Notes: a model not told the origin generated them from the letters alone. A stretch of DNA of 64,000 bases from CAVZQN01 sp963837395 (GCA_963837395.1 CAWINI010000004.1:1-64000), one strand, 5' to 3'; shown: positions 28,353-37,613, counted from the stretch's first letter. Numbers and translations are program-made.

Positions 28353-28394
28353 AACCACAAAGACGCAGAAAGATTTCTCTGAGTCTTAGTGGCT
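28353..28394. repeat. R2-type hairpin (ACCACAAAG)
   Basis: AACCACAAAGACGCAGAAAG is opposed by CTGAGTCTTAGTGGCT, its imperfect inverse. It lies just before the four-helix-bundle gene. Confidence 0.7.
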
Positions 28395-28402
28395 AAATAT
28401 TA

Positions 28403-28774
28403 ATGATGGATCAACAAGAGATAAAAAGGCGTACGAAAGAGTACGCTAAACGAATTATCAAACTGTGCCGCTCGTTGCCTGATACGTGGGAAGCTCGACG
28501 AATAGCAGATCAATTGTTTCGAGCAGGCACTTCAGTGGGTGCAAATTATCGGGCGGCGTGTCGAGCCCGGTCAAAGTCTGAGTTCATTTCACAAATGTCA
28601 GTTGTTCTGGACGAAACTGACGAATCAGTGTATTGGCTTGAAATTATTGCTGAAACCAAAATGCTTCAAGAAAAGCTCCTTTTGTCTCTTATGCAAGAGG
28701 GTAATGAATTAATTGCAACACTTGTCTCGACCATCAATACAAGCAAACGTTCCCATCACAGAGACACAAAATGA
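28403..28774 (+). CDS. Four-helix bundle protein (23S rRNA intervening-sequence type)
   Basis: This 123-residue protein has the S23/IVP four-helix-bundle signature: 'RIADQLFRAGTSVGANYRAACRARSKSEFISQMSVVLDETDESVYWLEII'. Family members occur inside 23S rRNA intervening sequences and also as free-standing genes, as here. Their molecular role is unclear. Its last codons (SHHRDTK) come from an R2-type repeat (CATCACAGAGACACAAAATGA) that also supplies the start codon of the next gene (ATGA overlap). Either of two adjacent ATGs could be the start. Confidence 0.88.
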   Translation: MMDQQEIKRRTKEYAKRIIKLCRSLPDTWEARRIADQLFRAGTSVGANYRAACRARSKSEFISQMSVVLDETDESVYWLEIIAETKMLQEKLLLSLMQEGNELIATLVSTINTSKRSHHRDTK

Positions 28775-29622
28775 AAACCTTCGTTGATGCGCATGTGCAC
28801 GTTCAGCCATGGCGGATGATGAAACCTGCGATTGTTGAGCGGATGAAACAAAACCGCAAAGACATGGACATCATTTTGAAAGTAATGGATTCATCATCAG
28901 AATTTTTGAAGCACATGGATTCGGAAGGCGTTGAAGCTGCGGCTCTCATCAATTACGTAAGCCCTCATATCATGGGTTTTAGCGATGAAGTAAATGAATT
29001 CATTTCCGCTTTCTGCAAAGAAAATCCGAAACGCTTAATTGCGTTCGGATCCATTAATCCACAAATAAAAAGCGGCCAGGAATCTAGAATTGATGAATTA
29101 CTTGAAAAGCTAAAAATCCGCGGAATCAAAATCCATCCTTCGCATCAGACGGTTTATCCAAATGATTATCTTAACGGAAATGAGTGCTTAGCTTATTTAT
29201 ATAAGAGATGTGAAACCGAAGGCATTCCGGTAATGTTCCATACCGGGACTTCAATTTTCGTTGGTGCGCGCAACCGTTACGCGGATCCGATTTATGTAGA
29301 TGATGTCGCAGTTGATTTTCCGCGTTTAAAGATTATTCTCGCACATGGTGGTCGACCGTTGTGGATGGAGACGTGTATGTTTTTAGTTCGCAGGTTCATC
29401 AACGTTATGATTGATGTGTCCAGCATACCTCCATCAAAAGTCCTGGAATATTTTCCCCGGCTTGAAGATATAGCCGATCGAACGTTGTTTGGAACGGATT
29501 GGCCTGCCCCTATGGTTCCAGGAATGCGTGCAAATTTTGAGCAATTTTCAAAATTAAATTTGAGCGCAGAAGCTTTTGAAAAAATTACGCGATTGAATGC
29601 CATAAAATTGTTCCAGTTATAG
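28771..29622 (+). CDS. Amidohydrolase family protein (TIM-barrel, ACMSD-like)
   Basis: This is a 283-residue metal-dependent amidohydrolase. The N-terminal HxH is in VDAHVHVQPW. The next ligands or substrate residues are KIHPSHQ, MFHTGTS and ILAHGGRP, and the terminal Asp is in FGTDWPAP, giving the standard one- or two-metal barrel. Relatives include decarboxylases such as ACMSD and hydrolases; the substrate is unknown. It overlaps the upstream four-helix gene by four bases and precedes the phosphohexomutase gene by about 20 bases, so all three are probably one transcript. Confidence 0.87.
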   Translation: MKTFVDAHVHVQPWRMMKPAIVERMKQNRKDMDIILKVMDSSSEFLKHMDSEGVEAAALINYVSPHIMGFSDEVNEFISAFCKENPKRLIAFGSINPQIKSGQESRIDELLEKLKIRGIKIHPSHQTVYPNDYLNGNECLAYLYKRCETEGIPVMFHTGTSIFVGARNRYADPIYVDDVAVDFPRLKIILAHGGRPLWMETCMFLVRRFINVMIDVSSIPPSKVLEYFPRLEDIADRTLFGTDWPAPMVPGMRANFEQFSKLNLSAEAFEKITRLNAIKLFQL

Positions 29623-29643
29623 GCTGTCAGGTTAGGAGGAATT

Positions 29644-31002
29644 GTGAAAGTACAGCGCAATATTTTTCGGGAATACGACATCCGTGGTCTTGTTGATAAA
29701 GAACTCACAGACGAAACTGCGCTTGGAATAGCAAAAGCTTTTGGTACATATGTTCAGCATCAAGGAAAGAAAGTACTCGCGGTGGGACGGGATGTACGCT
29801 TAACTTCCGATCGTTTTGCTGAAATTGCTCATAAAGGGTTAATGTCGACAGGATGTGAACTCATTGATATTGGAGTTGTCCCTTCACCTCTTTTGTATTT
29901 TTCGCTTTTTCAACTTCCAGTTGATGGCGGCATAATGATTACAGCCAGCCATAATCCATCTGAATATAACGGTTTCAAACTTTGTTTCGGAACTTCAAGT
30001 ATCTATGGACAGGAAATTCAAAAAATTCGCGGAATGATTGAAGAAGAGGATTTCGTTACGGGTCAAGGAAGTCTGAAGCATCATGAAGGCATCATCGATT
30101 CTTACGTAAAATATGTCACTGAACACACGAATCTTTCACGGCCGCCGCACGTTGCAATTGATTGCGGAAACGGCACAGCATCATTGGTAGCACCGCAATT
30201 ATTGAAGGCCCTTGGATGCAAACCTATAGAACTTTACTGTACGCCTGATGGCCGATTCCCAAATCATCATCCTGATCCAACTGACCCGCACAATTTAGTT
30301 GATTTGATTGCTGCTGTAAAAGAAAACAAAGCTGAAGCTGGCATGGCTTATGATGGAGATTCAGATCGGTTGGGAGTTGTTGATGATAAAGGCAACATAC
30401 TCTGGGGTGATCAACTTCTGATGATTTTTGCGCGTGATTCTTTGAAGCGCAAACCGAATAGCACGGTGATTTTTGAAGTGAAGTGTTCAAAAACGTTGGA
30501 AGATGATATCGCAAAAAATGGCGGCGTACCGATTATGTGGAAGGCAGGTCATTCATTGATTAAGAGCAAGATGAAAGAGACTCATGCTGCGCTTGCAGGC
30601 GAGATGAGCGGACATATTTTCTTTGCTGATGAATATTTTGGCTACGATGATGCAATTTATGCAAGCGTTCGACTGCTGCGAATTTTATCCAATGAGCAGC
30701 GTCCCCTTTCTGAATTTTTAATCGATATTCCAAAAACTTATAGCACGCCAGAAATCCGAGTTGATTGTCCTGATGATAAGAAATTTGATGTTGTCGCTAA
30801 AGTTACTGAGTACTATCGCGGAAAATATCCGATTGTTGATGTGGATGGTGTGCGAGTGAAATTTTCTGATGGGTGGGGATTGGTTCGTGCTTCAAACACG
30901 CAACCGGCTTTAGTATTAAGATTCGAAGCAGATACTCCTGAAGCGCTTGAACGAATTCAATCTAATGTGAATACAGTTTTAACCACAATGACGCAGAGTT
31001 AG
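29644..31002 (+). CDS. Phosphomannomutase/phosphoglucomutase
   Basis: This is a 452-residue alpha-D-phosphohexomutase of the AlgC/ManB type, interconverting sugar 6- and 1-phosphates for glycan precursors. All four domain signatures are present: the phosphoserine loop TASHNPSEYNG (Ser at about 101), the Mg2+ loop DGDSDRLG, the sugar loop GEMSGH and the phosphate loop RASNTQPALVLR. The start is GTG at 29644 with a strong AGGAGG seven bases upstream. Its final residues (LTTMTQS) and stop are encoded by an R2 half-site (AACCACAATGACGCAGAG). It is convergent with mnmA. Confidence 0.93.
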   Translation: MKVQRNIFREYDIRGLVDKELTDETALGIAKAFGTYVQHQGKKVLAVGRDVRLTSDRFAEIAHKGLMSTGCELIDIGVVPSPLLYFSLFQLPVDGGIMITASHNPSEYNGFKLCFGTSSIYGQEIQKIRGMIEEEDFVTGQGSLKHHEGIIDSYVKYVTEHTNLSRPPHVAIDCGNGTASLVAPQLLKALGCKPIELYCTPDGRFPNHHPDPTDPHNLVDLIAAVKENKAEAGMAYDGDSDRLGVVDDKGNILWGDQLLMIFARDSLKRKPNSTVIFEVKCSKTLEDDIAKNGGVPIMWKAGHSLIKSKMKETHAALAGEMSGHIFFADEYFGYDDAIYASVRLLRILSNEQRPLSEFLIDIPKTYSTPEIRVDCPDDKKFDVVAKVTEYYRGKYPIVDVDGVRVKFSDGWGLVRASNTQPALVLRFEADTPEALERIQSNVNTVLTTMTQS

Positions 31003-32075
31003 AACGAGGAATCGATCCAGCCGCCGCCAAGCAACAGATCGCCATCATAAAAAACCGCGGCCTGCCCTGGCGTAATCGCCCGTTGCTTTTCTACAAACTC
31101 CACTCGGCAGTTCGATCCATCCGGATAGATTGATGCTGTGCTTTCTTCATGCTTATAACGGATCCGGACGCTGCCGGTAAACATTTCATCAGGCTGATGG
31201 ATTCCAAGCCAGTTCACGCGACTCACATTCATTCCGCTCATCAACAAATCGTCATAGCCGCCAAGCTTTACAGTACGATTTTCAGGATCGATTCCAACAA
31301 CATATTGCGGCGATCCAGTTGCAACACCAAGCCCGCGTCTTTGTCCGATCGTAAAATTTTCGATTCCATTGTGCGCACCAACTTCAGTGCCATCTGAATC
31401 AACTAATGAGCCTTTCGATGAAAGATTCGGAATGTGCCGTTGAATGAATGCACCTTGAGTTTCGCCCTGTAAAAAACACAATTCCTGACTCTCCGGCTTT
31501 TCCGCAACAGGAAGATTCAAACGTCGCGCGATATCACGCACTTCACTCTTTGAATATTCGGCAAGTGGAAACATTGCCCTGCTAAGTTGATCCTGAGTCA
31601 AATTGAACAAAAAGTAGGATTGATCCTTTCGCAAATCGCGAGCCTTCCGAAGTTGATACCGGCCCGATGAATCCTTTTCTAATGAAACATAGTGACCAGT
31701 TGCAACATGGACAGCTTCCAGGCGATCCGCAATCTGAACGAGTTCGTGAAACTTCAAACCACTGTTGCAATTCACACATGGAATCGGTGTGCGGCCAGAA
31801 ATGTAATCATCCATAAACGGACGTACTACCTGATCGAAAAATTCCTTCTGAAAGTTGATGGCATAAAATGGAATTCCAAGATGATTGGCCACACGTCTGG
31901 CATCTTCAATGTCTTCGGAGGCACAACAGCGATTTGCATGACGCTTCGCACGCGTGCCGTAATCCCACAGCTGCATGGTCATGCCGATAACATCATGACC
32001 TTGCTCAACCAGCAATGCAGCAGCGACAGAGCTATCCACGCCTCCGCTCATCGCAACAACAATTCTTTCCTTCAT
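30999..32075 (-). CDS. mnmA: tRNA-specific 2-thiouridylase MnmA
   Basis: This is a 358-residue MnmA, which thiolates U34 of Glu, Gln and Lys tRNAs, including a tRNA-Glu(UUC) like the one at 6541. The N-terminal PP-loop SGGVDSS (residues about 10-16) binds ATP. The catalytic cysteines are in CVNCNSGLKF (Cys about 103) and ELCFLQG. The C-terminal beta-barrel 'VRIRYKHEES...ITPGQAAVFYDGD' is intact. The cysteine desulfurase gene at 33886, 1.8 kb upstream on the same strand, could supply the sulfur. An R2 half-site lies between mnmA and the FHA gene. Confidence 0.96.
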   Translation of the reverse strand: MKERIVVAMSGGVDSSVAAALLVEQGHDVIGMTMQLWDYGTRAKRHANRCCASEDIEDARRVANHLGIPFYAINFQKEFFDQVVRPFMDDYISGRTPIPCVNCNSGLKFHELVQIADRLEAVHVATGHYVSLEKDSSGRYQLRKARDLRKDQSYFLFNLTQDQLSRAMFPLAEYSKSEVRDIARRLNLPVAEKPESQELCFLQGETQGAFIQRHIPNLSSKGSLVDSDGTEVGAHNGIENFTIGQRRGLGVATGSPQYVVGIDPENRTVKLGGYDDLLMSGMNVSRVNWLGIHQPDEMFTGSVRIRYKHEESTASIYPDGSNCRVEFVEKQRAITPGQAAVFYDGDLLLGGGWIDSSF

Positions 32076-32119
32076 AATGTAGATCTAATAATAGTATTTT
32101 TGTGGCTTTGTGGTAAGAG

Positions 32120-32734
32120 CTATTCGACGTCAGTAATGATCAGCATGAATACTGTAGAACCGATGCGGAATTCGGAATGATTTTCGAGTGTAACCGATGT
32201 AATTTTCTGTTCATCCACAAACGTACCATTCGTGCTATTCAAATCGTGTAACACAACCCGGTCTCCAATTACATCGATTTCAGCATGGGTCCTTGATGCT
32301 TCCAAATCTTGAATTAAAATGTCAGCCTCACCGCGACCAATCACCATTCGCGGTTTGCTAATTGGATAAATTTCACCGGCATTATTTCCGGAAATAACAG
32401 CAATCGATAATTTTCTGGTCTCTGGAAGTTTTAATCCATCCAGCATTTCCTTGCGAAGCTTGGAAGTTTTTGGCGATTCACCAGGAACAGCAGTATCGGC
32501 CGGATCTGTCTGAGATGATTCCGCCGGAGCAGCTGGTGAAGTCATGGTAGTAAAAGTGGAATCCCATTTGCCGGAATCAGGATCTCGAAGTGCAGCAGCG
32601 GCACGTACTTTCTGATTTAGAACTTCAATGATCCCCTTACATTTCGGACACTTTAGCTTTTTGCTTTCAGCTCCTGCCAGCTTCGCTTCATCATATTTGT
32701 ATTTCGCGCCGCAGGTTGTGCACTCGATGATCAT
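32120..32734 (-). CDS. Zinc-ribbon and FHA domain protein
   Basis: This 204-residue protein opens with an MJ0042-type zinc ribbon (CTTCGAKYKYD, CPKCKG; four Cys). An acidic, Pro/Ser-rich linker of about 70 residues follows. A C-terminal FHA domain has the signature 'RMVIGRGEADILIQD', 'RTHAEI' and 'LNSTNGTFVDE'. FHA domains bind phosphothreonine peptides, so it may read the marks written by Ser/Thr kinases such as those at 55357 and 61329. AGGAG is five bases before the ATG. It lies 12 bases downstream of the cysteine desulfurase gene and is probably co-transcribed. Confidence 0.9.
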   Translation of the reverse strand: MIIECTTCGAKYKYDEAKLAGAESKKLKCPKCKGIIEVLNQKVRAAAALRDPDSGKWDSTFTTMTSPAAPAESSQTDPADTAVPGESPKTSKLRKEMLDGLKLPETRKLSIAVISGNNAGEIYPISKPRMVIGRGEADILIQDLEASRTHAEIDVIGDRVVLHDLNSTNGTFVDEQKITSVTLENHSEFRIGSTVFMLIITDVE

Positions 32735-32746
32735 GAACTCTCCTCT

Positions 32747-33886
32747 TTATGGCATCGCACGTCTTACCCTCTGAGTAAGCCGATGCACAAATTCGAGAAA
32801 GCTATCGATTTCCGCCGCCTGCGTGTACTTCCCAAAACTCACTCTGACTACACTGCGCGCGACTTCATCATTATAACCTAAAGCCCGAATCACATGAGAA
32901 GGCTCAATAATTCCGGATGCACAAGCGGATCCATTTGAGACGGCAAATCCTTCTAAATCCAATGCCATAACCAGAGATTCACCCGCCCAGGCGGGAAAGT
33001 AGAAATTCATGGTATTCGGCAATCGTGGCGCATTTTGACACAGGATTTTTACCGGCTCATCGGCCAGACCTGCCTCAAGTTTATTTCTTAACTCCATAAG
33101 TTGTGGAAGTCCTTCCTGAGTGAGAATTTCAGCCGCACAACCAAAACCATGAATTGCCGGGACATTTTCAGTTCCCGCACGCAAACCTTGTTCGTGAGTA
33201 CCTCCGCGCAAAAGCGGTTCGAGCTCTGATGAGGCAGAACTATACAACGCACCTGCTCCTTTCGGTCCATAAATTTTGTGCGCGGATAAGGAAATCAAAT
33301 CAGCTTGAATTGAATCCGCATCCACTGGAATTTTACCGAAAGCTTGAATCGCATCTGTATGAAACAGCGTTCCATTTTCATGAGTTATCGATGCAAGTTC
33401 AGCAACTGGCTGGATTGTTCCGATTTCATTATTGGCCATCATAATCGAAACGAGAATTGTATCTTTGCGCAATGCTGCACGCAGAGTTTCCGGTTCAATT
33501 AATCCTTCTGCCGTTGGCGGCAAATACGTTACTTCAAAACCTTCGTGCTCTAGTTGATGACATGTATTTAACACCGATGAATGTTCAATCTGACATGTAA
33601 CCAAATGGTTACCTTTCTTTCGATTTGCTCTTACCGCTCCGATAATGGCAAGATTGTTCGATTCAGTTCCGCCGGAAGTAAATACGATGCGTCGTTGATC
33701 GCAATGCACCAACTGCGCAACATTGCTGCGCGCTTGATCCACAATCGCTCTTGCCTGCCGGCCTTCCTGATGAATACTCGATGGATTACCAAATCTTTCT
33801 CCAGCCCAGACAATCGCTTGTTTTACCTGCGGGGCCAGTGGCGTAGACGCATTGTAATCTAAGTAAATTCGATGATTCATACTCAT
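32747..33886 (-). CDS. Cysteine desulfurase (IscS/NifS family)
   Basis: This is a 379-residue PLP enzyme that removes sulfur from cysteine for tRNA thiolation and Fe-S clusters. The N-terminal RIYLDYNASTP is typical. The PLP lysine lies in SLSAHKIYGPKG and the persulfide cysteine in SNGSACASGI. Two ATGs, residues 1 and 3, are possible starts; neither has a clear Shine-Dalgarno. It is the first gene of a minus-strand run with the FHA protein and mnmA. An R2 long hairpin lies immediately upstream. No IscU or IscR gene was seen nearby. Confidence 0.93.
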   Translation of the reverse strand: MSMNHRIYLDYNASTPLAPQVKQAIVWAGERFGNPSSIHQEGRQARAIVDQARSNVAQLVHCDQRRIVFTSGGTESNNLAIIGAVRANRKKGNHLVTCQIEHSSVLNTCHQLEHEGFEVTYLPPTAEGLIEPETLRAALRKDTILVSIMMANNEIGTIQPVAELASITHENGTLFHTDAIQAFGKIPVDADSIQADLISLSAHKIYGPKGAGALYSSASSELEPLLRGGTHEQGLRAGTENVPAIHGFGCAAEILTQEGLPQLMELRNKLEAGLADEPVKILCQNAPRLPNTMNFYFPAWAGESLVMALDLEGFAVSNGSACASGIIEPSHVIRALGYNDEVARSVVRVSFGKYTQAAEIDSFLEFVHRLTQRVRRAMP

Positions 33887-33909
33887 AGTTTACATGTCCA
33901 GCTTTAGCT

Positions 33910-34002
33910 CAACCACCAAGTCCCCAAGAACACCAAGGTAAAAATTAGATTAGATAAAAAATACTTCTTCATAACTTGGTGATCTTGGTGTCATTGTGGT
34001 TG
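33910..34002. repeat. Long R2 hairpin (ACCACCAAG units)
   Basis: The left arm CAACCACCAAGTCCCCAAG plus AACACCAAGG faces a right arm whose inverse complement reads CAACCACAATGACACCAAG plus ATCACCAAG. The loop is AT-rich, about 35 bases. It fills the divergent gap between the desulfurase and aroF. Confidence 0.85.
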
Positions 34003-34070
34003 AGTTGATCTCACCTGACAAACAGCAAAAAAACTGTTATTATTTTCATTCCCCGACCTGAACTTGCCGC

Positions 34071-35084
34071 ATGATCGTAATTCTCAAGAAAGACATCTCG
34101 CAGGAGAACCTTAATCGGCTCCTGGATAAGCTGCGTCAATATGACTGTTCTTATTTACTTTATGAGAATGGTGAACCCATCCTTCGTATCAAAAGTAAAC
34201 AAAATGTTTTAACGAAAGACTTTTTCCTTTCGCAACCTGGTGTTGAGAATGTTTATCGCATCACACCGGAATACGAACTCGCCACAAAAAAATCTGCGGA
34301 TCATGAAACGGCTATTCAGACCGGAGACTTACAGATCAAGTCACGTTATTTCACAATCATTGCGGGTCCGTGTGCTGTTGAATCCGAAGAACAAATTTTA
34401 GGAATTGCACAGAAATTATCAACCTCCCGTATCCATTATCTGCGAGGCGGTGCTTTCAAACCCAGAACTTCACCTTATTCATTTCAAGGTTTAGGTATCG
34501 ATGGATTAAAACTTTTGCGCAAAGCTGCATCGCAATATCGATTGAAGGTCGTAACTGAAGCAGTGTCTTCTTCTGATGTGGAAATTGTTTCAGAGTTTGC
34601 TGACATCATTCAAATCGGCACACGCAATATGCAGAATTTCCGCTTATTAAAAACTGTTGGACAGCAAAAAAAGCCTGTGCTGCTCAAACGCGGAATGAAT
34701 GCCACGCTGGAAGAATTTCTACTTGCTGCAGAATACATTCTTCAAGAAGGAAATCCTGCAGTCATTTTGTGTGAACGTGGAATCCGCACATTTGAAACCG
34801 CAACCAGGAACACGTTGGATATCAGCGCAGTTCCATTGATTAAACAGATGTCGCATCTTCCGATCTTTGTAGATCCCAGTCACGCTTCAGGCAAACGCAA
34901 TTTAATTCTTCCGTTATCGCGTGCCGCACTCGCTGCTGGTGCCGATGGCGTAATGATTGAAGTACATAATCAAGCGGAACATGCGAAAAGTGATGGACCT
35001 CAAAGCATCAACTTCGAAACTCTTGATGAACTGCTGAGATCGCTGAAGGAAATTTCGAGAGTTTTGGGAAAGGAAATTCAATAA
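34071..35084 (+). CDS. aroF: 3-deoxy-7-phosphoheptulonate (DAHP) synthase, AroF/KDPG-type
   Basis: This 337-residue DAHP synthase catalyses the first step of aromatic biosynthesis from phosphoenolpyruvate and erythrose-4-phosphate. The N-terminal 70 residues form a ferredoxin-like regulatory domain (MIVILKKDISQENLNRLLDK). The catalytic barrel follows with AGPCAVESEEQ, GGAFKPRTSPYSFQGLG, QIGTRNMQNF, KRGMNATLEEF and DPSHASGKR. This is the type I-beta arrangement found in Thermotoga and Bacillus relatives. Chorismate feeds the menaquinone pathway of the adjacent mqnD, so the pairing is metabolically sensible. Confidence 0.95.
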   Translation: MIVILKKDISQENLNRLLDKLRQYDCSYLLYENGEPILRIKSKQNVLTKDFFLSQPGVENVYRITPEYELATKKSADHETAIQTGDLQIKSRYFTIIAGPCAVESEEQILGIAQKLSTSRIHYLRGGAFKPRTSPYSFQGLGIDGLKLLRKAASQYRLKVVTEAVSSSDVEIVSEFADIIQIGTRNMQNFRLLKTVGQQKKPVLLKRGMNATLEEFLLAAEYILQEGNPAVILCERGIRTFETATRNTLDISAVPLIKQMSHLPIFVDPSHASGKRNLILPLSRAALAAGADGVMIEVHNQAEHAKSDGPQSINFETLDELLRSLKEISRVLGKEIQ

Positions 35085-35088
35085 ATTA

Positions 35089-35140
35089 CGGAGCGCGGGC
35101 CTCTGGCCCGCGATTATGGGCCGCGGACTTCCAGTCCGCA
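35089..35140. repeat. GC-rich palindromic repeat pair (family R1)
   Basis: The hairpins GCGGGCCTCTGGCCCGC and GCGGACTTCCAGTCCGC are joined by GATTATGGGCC. It sits between aroF and mqnD and ends 14 bases before the mqnD start. Confidence 0.88.
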
Positions 35141-35154
35141 CGAAGGAAATACTA

Positions 35155-35976
35155 ATGAAAATTCAAATTGGACATAGCCCGGATGCTGATGATGCATTCA
35201 TGTTCTACGCGCTGACTTATCATAAATTCGATACCGGCAATTACGAATTCGAGCACATCCTGAAAGATATCGAAACATTAAATCGTTGGGCGCTGGAAAA
35301 AAGATTGGAAGTTACTGCCCTTTCGGTTCATGCCTATGCGCACGTTGCAAAAGATTATGCGTTGCTTCCTCATGGTGCAAGTATCGGTGATAAATATGGT
35401 CCGATTGTTGTTGCAACTCGTGAAATGAATTTGGATCAGCTGCAATCTTCAAAAATTGCAATACCAGGGGAACTTACAACAGCATTTCTGGCATTAAAAC
35501 TTTGTCTTGGGCAGTTCTCTTATGAAGTAATTCCGTTTGATCAGATTTTTGATGCAGTCCAGGAAGGTCGCGCTGATGCAGGCCTGATCATTCATGAAGG
35601 ACAAGTCACATATGCGCAGCATGGCTTTCTTAAAGTGTTGGATCTTGGTGAATGGTGGTTTGAAAAAACACAATTGCCGTTGCCATTAGGCGTGAATGCA
35701 ATCCGAAAAGATCTTGGTACTGTAGTGTGTAACGAAGTATCGAACTATTTGCATCGCAGCATTGATTACGGATTGGAACATCGAAAAGCTGCACTGGGCT
35801 ACGCGATGAAATATGCACGCAACACGGAAGAACAGCTAACAGATCGTTTCGTTGGAATGTACGTAAATCACTTTACACAAAATTTTGGCGAACGAGGACG
35901 TCAAGCGGTTAGCCGTTTATTAGAAGAAGGATTCAAAGCAGGAATCATCCCACAAGTAAAATTAGAGTTTGTTTAA
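35155..35976 (+). CDS. mqnD: 1,4-dihydroxy-6-naphthoate synthase (futalosine menaquinone pathway)
   Basis: This 273-residue protein has the periplasmic-binding-protein-like fold of MqnD. Characteristic segments are 'GHSPDADDAFMFYAL', 'LEVTALSVHAYAHV', 'GPIVVA', 'IPGELTTAFLALKL' and 'ADAGLIIHEGQVTYA' with the active His. It converts cyclic de-hypoxanthinyl futalosine to 1,4-dihydroxy-6-naphthoate, so the organism makes menaquinone by the futalosine route rather than via o-succinylbenzoate. The ATG at 35155 with AAGGA upstream is chosen. A longer reading to 35116 would run through the R1 repeat and is unlikely. Confidence 0.92.
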   Translation: MKIQIGHSPDADDAFMFYALTYHKFDTGNYEFEHILKDIETLNRWALEKRLEVTALSVHAYAHVAKDYALLPHGASIGDKYGPIVVATREMNLDQLQSSKIAIPGELTTAFLALKLCLGQFSYEVIPFDQIFDAVQEGRADAGLIIHEGQVTYAQHGFLKVLDLGEWWFEKTQLPLPLGVNAIRKDLGTVVCNEVSNYLHRSIDYGLEHRKAALGYAMKYARNTEEQLTDRFVGMYVNHFTQNFGERGRQAVSRLLEEGFKAGIIPQVKLEFV

Positions 35977-36073
35977 CAACCTTTCAAGCCTTCCTACAGT
36001 TGAAATTGCCAGAAAATCGGAGTTAACTAACTCCCAGAGCGTTCCAACAGAATCATCACTCGATGAGGAGATT

Positions 36074-36676
36074 ATGGCAAATTCCTCAGCTCCCAAGCCA
36101 GGACGGAAGTCAGATTGGGTTTTAACTCAAAACGCATTCCGCCAACTACTCGATTGGCTTGATGAGGGTGCAAATTCCGATGGCAACCGTTATCTTGAAA
36201 TTCGCAAACGATTGGTTCTGTACTTCGATCGTAAAAATTGTTTAACACCGGATGAATTAGCGGATGAAACTCTGAATCGTGTTGCCCGCAGAATTGAAGA
36301 AGAGGGCGGGATTTCAACAGATACGCCAGCACATTACTGCTACATCGTTGCACGGTTTGTACTTCTTGAAGATTTGCGTAGAAGTCCTCAAAAACAACTT
36401 GATGAACATGTTGTCACCTTTTCAGATTCAACCGAACAACAACAGCAAGCAGAACGGCGATTGCAATGTTTGGAACGATGCATGGCAGCACTGGATTCGG
36501 ATGAGCGTTCACTGATCGTCAGCTACTATCAAGGCGAACAGCGTTCTAAAATTGAGAATCGCAAAGCGATTGCATTGCGATTAGGAGTCTCGATCAATGC
36601 ATTAAGTATTCGCGCATGCCGGATCCGTACGAAACTTGAAATCTGTATGCGCAAATGTTTGAGCGGTGCCGAATGA
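36074..36676 (+). CDS. RNA polymerase sigma factor, ECF/sigma-70-like
   Basis: This protein of about 200 residues has sigma region 2-like 'PDELADETLNRVARRIEEEGG...YCYIVARFVLLEDLRR' and region 4-like 'AALDSDERSLIVSYYQGEQRSKIENRKAIALRLGVSINALSIRACRIRTKLE', a helix-turn-helix for -35 recognition. A possible TTG start at 35969 would add 35 residues. I prefer the ATG at 36074, preceded by GAGGAG with a short spacer. The next gene encodes an anti-sigma-like membrane protein. Such pairs, with a divergent region 2, are common in Acidobacteriota. Confidence 0.82.
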   Translation: MANSSAPKPGRKSDWVLTQNAFRQLLDWLDEGANSDGNRYLEIRKRLVLYFDRKNCLTPDELADETLNRVARRIEEEGGISTDTPAHYCYIVARFVLLEDLRRSPQKQLDEHVVTFSDSTEQQQQAERRLQCLERCMAALDSDERSLIVSYYQGEQRSKIENRKAIALRLGVSINALSIRACRIRTKLEICMRKCLSGAE

Positions 36677-36758
36677 AATATTTTACCCATTTCATCTTAC
36701 ATATTTGGGAAGCTTTGAAATTTCCTTTTTTCTCAGCTGAACGATACATGGAAAAATC

Positions 36759-37613
36759 ATGACAAGGCGACCCATCGATGAACAATTAATGACCGACTTC
36801 CTTCTCGGTAATTTGCCGGACGAGGAAATTGAGCGGCTCGATGAGATGAGTTTGGTTGATGATGATTTCGCAAATCGATTGCAGACCGTTGAAAATGATT
36901 TGGTCGATGCTTACGTCAAAGGCGAACTTTCAGAAACGACTCTTACACAGTTTAAGTCAAATTATCTCCGATCATCGAAACGGCGCGAGAAACTTGAATT
37001 TGCAGAAACATTGCACAAACAATTGAACAAACCAGATTACAAAGATCGCCGTTTAGATTTTATCGCAGCTCCCCGTCATAGTTTTAGATGGTTACCGGCG
37101 GCAGCTGCAATTGTGATGTTGGTTTTCGGCAGTTATCTATTTTTTCAAAACGTCCGACTGCAGAATCAGATTCAACAGATGCAAGCAGAAACAGAATCAT
37201 TTCGTCATCGCGAACAGGAACTCCAAAAACAAATTGCTGAGCTTAAGCACCAACCGGCCGACACCAAACAGGATACTGTTAAGCTACTGGCATACGTTCT
37301 TTTGCCTCAAACAAGAGGGATCAACAAAATTCCTTTGCTCAATATTCCAGTTGGAACTGATTACATCACACTCACTTTAAAATCCGAAACGAATGAATTT
37401 CCCGCTTATCAGGCTGTCCTGAGAGATCCGGTTTCAGATAAGGTGGTTTGGAAAAGTGGGAATCTTGAAGCTAACAAAAACAATTCAGTTCAAGCCCAAA
37501 TTCCGGCAAGTTTGTTACAACAGCAGAATTATTTAATGGAGCTTTCGGGAATCTCCACCAGCGGTACTGCTGAAATCGTCAATAGTTATCCCTTCAGGAT
37601 TGCATCACAATAA
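36759..37613 (+). CDS. Anti-sigma-factor-like single-span membrane protein
   Basis: This 284-residue protein has an N-terminal helical region (DEQLMTDFLLGNLPDEEIERLDE...VENDLVDAYVKGELS) resembling the anti-sigma domains that accompany acidobacterial ECF factors. One membrane helix follows at about residues 111-130 (WLPAAAAIVMLVFGSYLF). A coiled-coil stalk rich in Gln/Glu (about 131-170) and a C-terminal beta-domain complete it. It probably holds the sigma factor encoded just upstream until a periplasmic signal arrives. No zinc motif (HxxxCxxC) is present. Confidence 0.75.
   Translation: MTRRPIDEQLMTDFLLGNLPDEEIERLDEMSLVDDDFANRLQTVENDLVDAYVKGELSETTLTQFKSNYLRSSKRREKLEFAETLHKQLNKPDYKDRRLDFIAAPRHSFRWLPAAAAIVMLVFGSYLFFQNVRLQNQIQQMQAETESFRHREQELQKQIAELKHQPADTKQDTVKLLAYVLLPQTRGINKIPLLNIPVGTDYITLTLKSETNEFPAYQAVLRDPVSDKVVWKSGNLEANKNNSVQAQIPASLLQQQNYLMELSGISTSGTAEIVNSYPFRIASQ

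Noticed and set aside
35116..35154. Upstream extension of mqnD
   Set aside because: It runs through an R1 palindrome and lacks a Shine-Dalgarno; the ATG at 35155 begins the conserved MqnD sequence.
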